From positions 14,873,001-14,937,000 of the forward strand of contig CATNEN010000001.1 in assembly GCA_950097015.1 (NCBI GenBank): a DNA stretch of 64,000 bases, written 5' to 3'. Position numbers and translations under genes: made by a program. Under the pieces are notes generated by a model, which saw only the letters and a program-made list of their open reading frames with translations, searched no databases and was not told where the DNA came from. This DNA is from Macrostomum hystrix (taxonomy: Eukaryota; Platyhelminthes; Macrostomidae). Shown in pieces: positions 22,749 through 31,536 of this stretch; within the stretch, counting starts at the first letter, position 1; every line of letters starts with the position of its first letter.

Positions 22749-24609
22749 GAAGCTTCCTTCTCGGACCATTAGCCTAAAGGCATAGAAGTCCATTGCTGAC
22801 ACATTCTTTGTCGCCGATGGGTTTCCAGTGCGAATGTCAATTTGCCTGATGTTGATGTGGTACCCATCCTCTCCGTCCCAGAAAATAAGCGGATACTGCA
22901 ATGTATCATAGGCTTTGTGCAGCTCAGAAATCCTTTGCAACTGATTGCTTCGCAGCTGCAGAACAATGTCTCGCTTCTCAAATTCCTGCCCAACAATTTG
23001 AATTGCGACATCGTTAACAACTGGTGCGTTATATCTCCTCTCATGCTGGCCTGCAGGCCGTTTATCAGCACGAATGACTACTCTGTGCTCCTCTATGTCC
23101 CGTGGCAACCTCTCCATGGCAGTTTTAAATTGACGAACATAATTATTTTTCTCGTGCAGGACTTCCTGTAACTCAAATACAATGTTGGCACGCACTCCTG
23201 GAGCGATTCTACATCGGCGCTCAACCTGCTCTTGATGATCTCCCATGAAGTAGATCTGCTGGAACTTTGGCTCCTCTCCAGGCAGTGGTAGCAATGATCC
23301 TGTCATGGTACACCTGACCTTGGACTTTGAATGCAGGCATGAACCCTGGCTCACGGACAATACTTTTAGCTCCAAAAGAAGTCATTTGAAAGCAGCTGTT
23401 GTAGCACCGGATATTAGACAGAAAGTGCTCAGATTCTTCTGTCTCACCCAGCAACAGATGCCGAAGGCATGGTGGCAGGTTCTCGTTCAAAGGTTCAAGT
23501 ATGACCTTTCCGTTGGAACAGCACATGCCTGGAGTTTCGTTGGCCCATCTTAATGCATTGCAGCGTGCGCATTTGACCAACATTCTCGCCATCGCAAGTT
23601 TAGGATGGACACCATAGACAACAGTGGGATCATAACTCAGAGCCGCATTCAGTGCCCAAGGACGTGGGCCAGCTGGCTGATCAGGTTCGTCAACGTTGGG
23701 GTTTGTTGGGGCCGGGGGTGGTCCAACAAATTGGAAGGTCTCAGCGCGTTCCCTATGCCGCTCTCGATCATCCTGCCGACGCACTTCAGCCTGGTTGGCT
23801 GTTTCATTGCGACGGGCCTCGGCAGTCCGGTCTCTGTCCAGTTCTTGGCGCTGCTGTGTCTGGACTGCAGTCTCATTGCGACGGGCCTCGGCAGTCCGGT
23901 CTCTGTCCAGTTCTTGGCGCTGCTGTGTCTGGACTGCAGTCTCATTGCGACGGGCCTCGGCAGTCCGGTCTCTGTTCTGTTCTTGGCGCTGCTGTGTCTG
24001 GACTGCAGTCTCATTGCGACGGGCCTCGGCAGTCCGGTCTCTGTTCTGTTCTTGGCGCTGCTGTGTCTGGACTGCAGTCTCATTGCGATGGGCCTCGGCA
24101 GTCCGGTCTCTGTTCTGTTCTTGGCGCTGCTGTGTCTGGACTGCAGTCTCATTGCGACGGGCCTCGGCAGTCCGGTCTCTGTTCTGTTCTTGGCGCTGCT
24201 GTGTCTGGACTGCAGTCTCATTGCGACGGGCCTCGGCAGTCCGGTCTCTGTTCTGTTCTTGGCGCTGCTGTGTCTGGACTGCAGTCTCATTGCGACGGGC
24301 CTCGGCAGTTCGCTCTCTGTTAAGCTCTCGTCGCCTATCTACGTCTCTGCCGTGACTGGCTGTAGAACTTATTGCAGCTCCAGCACTGCTTCCACTGGTG
24401 CCTGATGTCTGTGCTCTTGTCCGAGGTCGAAGGTTATAGGGCTGGACTGGCTCAGCTTCATTTTCACTTGAAGCTGCTTGTGGCTGTGCTGAGGTGCTTG
24501 GTCTAGGTACTGCTGTTGTTGCGCCGTCTTCTACTGCATCGTTTGGCCTTGCTGTTGCTCGTCGAGCTGCTTTAGTCAAGCGACTTAAAAAACTTTTCTT
24601 AGGTGGCAT
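22749..24609 (-). pseudogene. Helitron RepHel N-terminal half, frameshifted and truncated
   Basis: The frame opens at an ATG (24609) with a basic, low-complexity N-terminus. It runs through an eight-fold 23-residue repeat and reaches the conserved Helitron N-terminal region: CARCNALRW, MCCSNGKV, SNIRCYNSCFQMTSFGA and FKVQGQVYH. A one-base frameshift near 23300-23310 moves the reading to the next frame, where LPLPGEEPKFQQIYFMGD continues through FWDGEDGYHINI to the AFRLMVREG motif. There the sequence runs into MITE sequence and stops. The Rep HUH nickase and the helicase are absent. Confidence 0.85.
23800..24330 (-). repeat. 69-bp coding minisatellite, about 7-8 copies, in the RepHel N-terminus
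   Basis: Each unit encodes 23 residues of the type RDRTAEARRNETAVQTQQRQ plus three more. The period is a multiple of three, and several other frames are also open on both strands, which explains the many shadow ORFs here. Confidence 0.92.
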
Positions 24610-25240
24610 CTGAAAGTTAGAAGTAGTCCGAATGACAGGGGACCTGTGTTGAAAAATCTTTCTCTTATCTTCAGTGGGAAAGGCTAAGCCTCTATTTTAG
24701 CAAAGCACTGTACGCCAGCCTCTCTCTTTCTTCTATCCCAGGCTGGCTGTAGAGAAATATCGACTGGAGAGACAGTCTAGGGGTTTGGGCTGTGTACATT
24801 CACGGCTTGAAATACAATGTACAGTCTGGGGCTTCGGCGCCCGGGGAAGGGAGGGGGTGGCTGTAATAAAATTTGGCCCGCAGAGTGGCGGAGGGGAGTT
24901 GGGGTGGCTGTCTTCGGAAAACAAAAAGTGACTCACTTTGAGATGATGCAGCTTTGCTCTGGATTGAGTAGAGATGTTCAAAATTGACAGCATTATTGGA
25001 AAACATGTAAAGTGTAAGTGGATCAAATTTGGAGAAAATCTGACAAAGTGGGGCGACGATATGTCGAATTGAGTGATTTTTTGACGATTTTTGAGCAGTT
25101 TTTTGCACTTTTGAGCAGGAAGGAAATGATTTTTCGGGAATTTGAGTAGCCTATTGCACTCAGCGTAGGTGGTTTTAGGTATGTGCAAAGTTTGGTGCGA
25201 TTTGGTTGAGCGGTTTCGGCGTCTATAAAGACAAAAGGTT

Positions 25241-25275
<35 letters not shown>

Positions 25276-25312
25276 GACAGACAGACAGAGTTTTCACTTT
25301 TATATATATAGA

Positions 25313-26044
25313 TTAGTATACATCAGTATAAAAAATAAATACCAACCGTCTTATAATATCAATAGTAACAGGCCCTAATAATAATGTTAGCAGAAAGGCA
25401 AGAGGCAATGTTATATTATGAGGTGATACTAGCAAGCAAGGAGGCAATTCTGCCCATTTTGTATACTCCTAAGCATAGGCTCATGAATAGCATTTAGGCA
25501 TATACTCACAAAGTTGTAGTTGTTGCCCTGACTTTGGTATTGTTAAGCAATGTACACTTTTACTATGGCTTGTAGGTTGGCCCTCAAAGGCATAAATTGC
25601 ACAACAAATCCCTAAGCATTTTATCTTTGGCTATGCCCAAAAACCAGCTTTGTTGCAAAATCAAGCTAAGTGACCTTGGCTGATTCTGCAAAATGCCTCC
25701 TTTAGGTGTTGTTTAGTCTCTCCTATATTAATGTGTATATATATGCTTCTGTTGTAAACTTCATTAATGAGTAAAACTGGTTTGCAAAAACTGTTTAGCC
25801 ATAATTAAATTTAAAAAAATCTAACATCGTGAACTAGGAAATTGCCAATTGCAACTAGATGCACAATAATATTTAAAGATAGTTCAGTGTAGCTAATATT
25901 AGTTAGTACCTATTTGTCCTTATCTTTTTGGTCAATGAAAAGTTATAAGCAATGTCATGAAACAACTAGACTGTAGACCACAATAGGCCATAAAATTTTG
26001 GACTGCAATTGACCATTTACAAGTAGATAGATATTTGTGTAAAG
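25313..26044. other. AT-rich non-coding sequence
   Basis: No gene is seen. A decayed copy of the dispersed AATTCTGCCCATT...GCCCTGACTTT repeat lies at about 25425-25560. Confidence 0.5.
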
Positions 26045-26530
26045 GGTCCCAGGTCATTTCGGTGACAAGATATTTCGGTGACAGTCATTTCGGCGACAAC
26101 TTAAGTCATTTCAGTGACACAATTGGTCAGATTGGTGACAACTATTTTTGCACCTAAATATGCTAAAAAACTGCCTTCCATTTAACTATGCACACTTATA
26201 AAGTATTAATTAAATAATGCTATAAGTATTAATCAGAAGCTGCATTGCTCTGATTAAGTCTGGGTTTTACTTTTAATGAGTTAAATTATTAAATTATTTA
26301 ATGAGTAGTCAATAGTTTCAATTGTTATTCGTTCCTAATTAAATGTGTATAATAATCATTTTTCAAGTTTTGGATTGACAAGGCGAGTGCAGGCTTTAAG
26401 CAGCTGCTAGATCGTGGAAGGCTGTTTTCTCGGCATATTTAGGTGCAAAAATAGTTGTCACCAAACTGACAAATTCTGTCACCAAAATGACTGTCACCGA
26501 AATGTCTTGTCACCGAAATGACCTGGGACC
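26045..26530. mobile_element. MITE with ~100-120-bp inverted repeats and an 8-bp near-duplication
   Basis: It opens GGTCCCAGGTCATTTCGGTG and closes with the reverse complement. The ends remain complementary as far as GCACCTAAATATGC (about 26150-26162 and 26438-26451). The flanking words GTGTAAAG (26037-26044) and GTATAAAG (26531-26538) match at seven of eight bases, so a hAT-type origin is likely. ATTTCGGTGAC-like words recur within each arm. Confidence 0.75.
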
Positions 26531-26599
26531 GTATAAAGCCAGTAGAATCTAATGCTAGTATGTTAAATAGTTATACTTCAGTGCAAGGAAGACAATTGT

Positions 26600-26720
26600 T
26601 GTTTCAGTTCACCCATATATAAAATATGAACCAGCAGTATCTGTAGTCCCCAGTCCACAGACTGACTAGCTGTACACCAGCTTTTAGAAGTGCCACACAG
26701 TTGTACTTGCATGGTTAACA
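26600..26720 (+). mobile_element. Decayed SINE fragment
   Basis: GTTTCAGTTCACCCATAT, AGTCCCCAGTCCACAGACTG and TAGCTGTACACCAGC match in order the SINE body at 61238-61420, with substitutions. Confidence 0.5.
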
Positions 26721-26853
26721 TGTAAACTACTCAATATATTGCTATACTACTTAGTTGATATTCCCTGCAATGCAATACAAAAACTTCAATGAAATTCTTT
26801 CCTTGTTAAAATAATCTAATTATAATTGTGTAAATAAAACTTTCAAATTGCAG

Positions 26854-27174
26854 TTGTTCTACAGCTTCTTCAAGACCCTAGTGGGCAAGGATGTGGTTGT
26901 GGAGCTCAAAAACGATTTGAGCATCTGCGGCACACTGCAATCTGTAGATCAATATCTCAACATCAATCTGAATGACATCAGTGTCACAGATCCCAACAAA
27001 TATCCGCACATGATGTCCATGAAGAATTGCTTTATTCGCGGCTCTGTTGTGCGCTACGTTCAACTGCCAGCTGACGAATGTGACACCGTTGAACTGCAGA
27101 ATGCCGCTAGGAAGGAGGCCATGCAGAGCAAATCCGCTGCGGCCACCGCAGCCGGCGCTGTCGGAGCTCACTGA
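26854..27174 (+). CDS. LSM2: LSM2, U6 snRNA-associated Sm-like protein
   Basis: This is the LSm2 subunit shared by the nuclear LSm2-8 ring, which binds the U6 snRNA 3' end, and the cytoplasmic LSm1-7 ring, which acts in decapping and mRNA decay. The exon starts right after an acceptor (TTTCAAATTGCAG) with TTGTTCTACAGC. Its reading LFYSFFKTLVGKDVVVELKN matches the family from residue 2 onward, so the start ATG must lie in an upstream exon joined in phase 0. Sm1 (VELKNDLSICGTL, DQYLNINL) and Sm2 (NCFIRGSVVRYVQLP) motifs are present. The 107-residue product is about 12 longer than human LSM2 because of an alanine-rich tail. An AATAAA lies at 27471-27476. The ATG exon was not located. Confidence 0.93.
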   Translation: MFYSFFKTLVGKDVVVELKNDLSICGTLQSVDQYLNINLNDISVTDPNKYPHMMSMKNCFIRGSVVRYVQLPADECDTVELQNAARKEAMQSKSAAATAAGAVGAH

Positions 27175-27721
27175 TTCGGTCGTAGTTTTTTGTTCTAAAA
27201 AGGGCCGTTTTAGCCAGGTTTTGTAGTTCATAATTAGTTAATCAATCATGTAAAAAATAATTTAACTGTCATAAGTTTCACTAACAAAACGTGTTATTAA
27301 CAGCTTAGCAACACAGCTTAATATTATATTCGTAGTTTGTTAATGTATTCAAAGATTTATTAAAATAATGTTCAAGTTTTGCCTGGAACCGATTTGCCGA
27401 TCGCAGTAAGCGCTGAGAGAAAAGCATTTAAATGCAAGCCATAATTAATATGTTGCTTTATAAAAAAATAAATAAAAAAAATAAACCAACGTTAATTTGT
27501 TGCAAACGATCTTCAATCTGATCTTTTTTTCTAATACTATTTATCGCTCCTTATATATTAAGCTTATTGATCAGTCACAGCACAAGCAGTGCCTAAATAC
27601 ATGAACAATATACATTTCAGCATTCTGACATTGCGACTTATTCGCCTTTTCACGCGCAGCCTGCACTACTTTAAGTAAACTGAAGGCGTCTAATCAGTTC
27701 AGTAGCATTTGATCTGATGCA
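27175..27721 (+). other. LSM2 3' UTR and LSM2-PPP1R11 intergenic spacer
   Basis: The LSM2 3' UTR carries the word CTAAAAAGGGCCGTTTT at 27195-27211, shared with three other sites in the window. A polyadenylation signal sits at 27471. The last 250 bp before the ATG at 27722 should hold the PPP1R11 promoter and 5' UTR, but no element is clear. Confidence 0.5.
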
Positions 27722-29590
27722 ATGAGCCAGCAGCAGAAGCAACAAGAATCATCCGGCTCGCAAACTGTTACAGTTGATGCTCAGCCGCGCGAGGAAACTG
27801 TCACCCTACATTTGATTGATAATTCGGAGCAGAATGTCAGACAGGTAAGCATGGAAACTGTACTTTGCCTCCTTGCTACTAACCAGTGCTTGTTTCATGA
27901 ACATGCACATTTTGATGTACTCAGCTACTTCTTCAGAATGTCAATTTAGGGCCTGTTTAGCTAATACCTTTTCAGACGTTAGTTTTCAGACGTTACTCCG
28001 GGTACCTAAGTTCTTCTGGTACTTATTCTACCTATTCTTCAGGTAACCTTCATCCAGGTACTTTCTGAAAACAATGATTAAAGTAATTTTTCATACAATC
28101 CTTCAGGTACTTCTTAAAAAGATTCTTCTAGTATCTCTTTGAACAATCCTTTAGGTACTTTCTTGAAACGATCCTTCAGTTAGATACTTGTTTAATCATT
28201 CCGGTAGTTTATCTGACAATCATTCAGGTACTTTTTCGGACAATCCTTCAGGTACATCTTCTGACAATCATTGAGGTACATCTTCTGACAATCATTCAGG
28301 TACATCTTCTGACAATCCTTCAGGTACATCTTCTGACAATCATTCAGGTAAATCTTCTGATAATCATTCAGGTACATCTTCTGACAATCCTTCAGGTACA
28401 TCCTCTGACAATCCTTCAGGTGCAGCTTCTGACAATCCATCAGGTAAATCTTCTGATAATCATTCAGGTACATCTTCTGACAATCCTTCAGGTACATCCT
28501 CTGACAATCCTTCAGGTGCAGCTTCTGACAATCCATCAGTTACATCTTCTGACAATCCTTCAGGTACATCCTCTGACAATCCTTCAGGTACATCTTCTGA
28601 CAATCCTTCAAGTACATCCTCTGACAATCCTTCAGGTACATCTTCTGACAATCCTTCAGGTACATCTTCTGACAATCCTTCGGTACATCTTCTGACAATC
28701 ATTCAGGTAAATCTTCTGACAATCCTTCGGTACATCTTCTGACAATTCTTCAGGTACATCTTCTGACAATCCTTCAGGTACATCTTCTGACAATCATTCA
28801 GGTACATCTTCTGACAATCATTCAGGTACATCTTCTGACAATCCTTCGGTACATCTTCTGACAATCATTCAGGTAAATCTTCTGACAATCCTTCGGTACA
28901 TCTTCTGACAATTCTTCAGGTACATCTTCTGACAATCATTCAGGTACATCTTCTGACAATCCTTCAGGTACATCTTCTGACAATCCTTCGGTACATCTTC
29001 TGACAATCCTTCAGGTACATCTTCTGACAATCCTTCAGGTACATCTTATGACAATCCTTCGGTACATCTTCTGACAATCCTTCAGGTACATCTTCTGACA
29101 ATCCTTCAGGTACATCTTATGACAATCCTTCGGTACATCTTCTGACAATCCTTCGGTACATCTTCTGACAATCCTTCGGTACATCTTCTGACAATCCTTC
29201 GGTACATCTTCTGACAATTATTCAGGTTCATCTTCCATCTTCAGAGTGATAAATGAATTTGTTGTTGGTCATTGATGTTATAAAAGTGGACGTGTTTAAG
29301 TTTCACATTTTCCTTTCATCATTTGAATGTGTTACACTGCGCATTGGTCTAAATTAGGCAGCGGTATGAAAGCGTCGCTTGTTACATTCCACACGCAGGT
29401 GCAATTCGCACAGGGCACAGTCGACAACGAAGAGCTCGGCAAGAAGAAGTCCAAATGCTGCTGCGTCTACAAGAAGCCTAGGAAATTTGATCCGGATAAT
29501 CCTGACCAATCAGATAGCGGAGAGGAGGATGCGCACGGCTGCACAATGCACTGCCAGGGACACACTGATAAGTCCTATCATAGAGATTGA
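27722..29590 (+). CDS. PPP1R11: PPP1R11 (inhibitor-3) homologue, PP1 regulatory inhibitor subunit
   Basis: A small, mostly disordered inhibitor of protein phosphatase 1. Exon 1 is 27722-27844 (41 codons, donor CAG|GTAAGC) and exon 2 is 29399-29590, joined in phase 0, for 104 residues. The family core is clear: VTLHL near the N-terminus, then VQFAQGTVDNEELGKKKSKC, CCVYKKPRKFD, an acidic SDSGEED stretch and HGCTMHCQGH. The VQF element sits where PP1 binders carry an RVxF-type motif, and the Cys/His-rich tail matches the vertebrate protein. The vertebrate C-terminal proline-rich tail is absent. The 1554-bp intron is almost filled by a 23/24-bp minisatellite. Confidence 0.92.
27985..29225 (+). 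repeat. 23/24-bp minisatellite filling the PPP1R11 intron
   Basis: Units contain ACATCTTCTGACAATCCTTC followed by AGGT (24 bp) or GGT (23 bp), with about 40-50 copies. Decayed versions reach back to about 27985 near the donor. Most units contain CCTTCAGGTACAT, an acceptor-like TTCAG directly abutting a donor-like GTA. Confidence 0.93.
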
Positions 29591-29667
29591 CATGCGCACC
29601 CTGTGCTGTCTGTTAGTGTGTTACCGATGACTTTCTTACATGCTTGATAGCCTGTGCTTCGATCGAG

Positions 29668-31195
29668 TACAGTTTGAGTGTGTCTGTATCAGGGGTGTAC
29701 ACAGCTGTAGTCCAGTACAGTTTGAGTGTGTCTGTATCAGGGGTGTACACAGCTGTAGTCCAGTACAGTTTGAGTGTGTCTGTATCAGGGGTGTACACAG
29801 CTGTAGTCCAGTACAGTTTGAGTGTGTCTGAATCAGGGGTGTACACAGCTGTAGTCCAGTACAGTTTGAGTGTGTCTGTATCAGGGGGTGTACGCAGCCG
29901 TAGTCCAGTACAGTTTGAGTGCGTCTGTATCAGGGGTGTACACAGCTGTAGTCCAGTACAGTTTGAGTGCGTCTGTATCAGGGGTGTACACAGCTGTAGT
30001 CCAGTACAGTTTGAGTGCGTCTGTATCAGGGGTGTACACAGCTGTAGTCCAGTACAGTTTGAGTGCGTCTGTATCAGGGGTGTACACAGCTGTAGTCCAG
30101 TACAGTTTGAGTGCGTCTGTATCAGGGGTGTACACAGCTGTAGTCCATTACAGTTTGAGTGCGTCTGTATCAGGGGTGTACACAGCTGTAGTCCAGTACA
30201 GTTTGAGTGCGTCTGTATCAGGGGTGTACACAGCTGTAGTCCAGTACAGTTTGAGTGCGTCTGTATCAGGGGTGTACACAGCTGTAGTCCAGTACAGTTT
30301 GAGTGCGTCTGTATCAGGGGTGTACACAGCTGTAGTCCAGTACAGTTTGAGTGCGTCTGTATCAGGGGTGTACACAGCTGTAGTCCAGTACAGTTTGAGT
30401 GTGTCTGTATCAGGGGTGTACACAGCTGTAGTCCAGTACAGTTTGAGTGTCTGTATCAGGGGTGTACACAGCTGTAGTCCAGTACAGTTTGAGTGTGTCT
30501 GTATCAGGGGTGTACACAGCTGTAGTCCAGTACAGTTTGAGTGCGTCTGTATCAGGGGTGTACACAGCTGTAGTCCAGTACAGTTTGAGTGCGTCTGTAT
30601 CAGGGGTGTACACAGCTGTAGTCCAGTACAGTTTGAGTGCGTCTGTATCAGGGGTGTACACAGCTGTAGTCCATTACAGTTTGAGTGCGTCTGTATCAGG
30701 GGTGTACACAGCTGTAGTCCAGTACAGTTTGAGTGCGTCTGTATCAGGGGTGTACACAGCTGTAGTCCAGTACAGTTTGAGTGCGTCTGTATCAGGGGTG
30801 TACACAGCTGTAGTCCAGTACAGTTTGAGTGCGTCTGTATCAGGGGTGTACACAGCTGTAGTCCAGTACAGTTTGAGTGTGTCTGTATCAGGGGTGTACA
30901 CAGCTGTAGTCCAGTACAGTTTGAGTGTCTGTATCAGGGGTGTACACAGCTGTAGTCCAGTACAGTTTGAGTGTCTGTATCAGGGGTGTACACAGCTGTA
31001 GTCCAGTACAGTTTGAGTGTGTCTGTATCAGGGGTGTACACAGCTGTAGTCCAGTACAGTTTGAGTGTGTCTGTATCAGGGGTGTACACAGCTGTAGTCC
31101 AGTACAGTTTGAGTGTGTCTGAATCAGGGGTGTACACAGCTGTAGTCCAGTACAGTTTGAGTGTGTCTGTATCAGGGGTGTACACAGCCGTAATC
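29668..31195 (+). repeat. 48-bp minisatellite, about 32 copies, downstream of PPP1R11
   Basis: The 48-bp unit contains CAGTTTGAGTGTGTCTGTAT and GGGGTGTACACAGCTGTAG. Two-base-deleted 46-bp units at about 30448, 30921 and 30967, and the marker TCCATTACAG at 30146 and 30672, reveal a 526-bp higher-order duplication. The array begins 78 bp after the PPP1R11 stop and may lie in its 3' UTR. The long ORFs across it are repeat readings (16-residue period). Confidence 0.95.
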
Positions 31196-31536
31196 TGTTA
31201 CGGAATTGGTTGCGCCTCTATCCTATAATACTTGCACTTTCGTCATAAAGATTTCAAAATGGTGTTTACATGCGTATCCGATTTTAATGGAAAATTTTTA
31301 GCACTTCAACATATTTAGATTATTTTTTGTTTCTTGTGTTGGTCATCACCATTGTCTAAAATCCAAGTGTAAATTAGTGTTTTATATATGTTAAAATAAT
31401 TTCAAGTCGTTGGTTATGAAAGTAAAAAGTTTTAATTAGCTTTTTGCAGCAACAGCCTTTTATAATTGATTAATTTATGCCGAAGTAATTTAATAATGCT
31501 AAAGCGATTCTTGCACTATTCATTACCCTCATCCTA
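31196..31536 (+). other. AT-rich spacer between minisatellites
   Basis: No exon is recognised. The RPB8 promoter or a 5' UTR exon could lie here. Confidence 0.4.

Larger units (their letters stand above)
22496..25312 (-). mobile_element. Helitron copy 2, internally deleted, abutting copy 1
   Basis: It starts TCTATATATATAAAAG at 25312 after an A and ends CTAG at 22499-22496, immediately followed on the minus strand by the TC start of copy 1. The leader (25312 to about 24774) is nearly identical to that of copy 1 and begins with an AC/AGAC microsatellite. The coding part retains only the N-terminal half of the RepHel protein. The 3' tail (22496 to about 22749) matches copy 1 up to 20 bp inside the hAT MITE and then jumps into RepHel sequence, which marks a deletion junction. 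Confidence 0.87.

Noticed and set aside
23605-24405. Plus-strand ORFs of 219-266 codons
   Set aside because: They are shadows of the 69-bp repeat in the minus-strand Helitron gene.
29644-31228. ORFs of 184-361 codons on plus and several on minus
   Set aside because: All are 16-residue-period translations of the 48-bp minisatellite. The same length is open in several frames, so coding is not supported.
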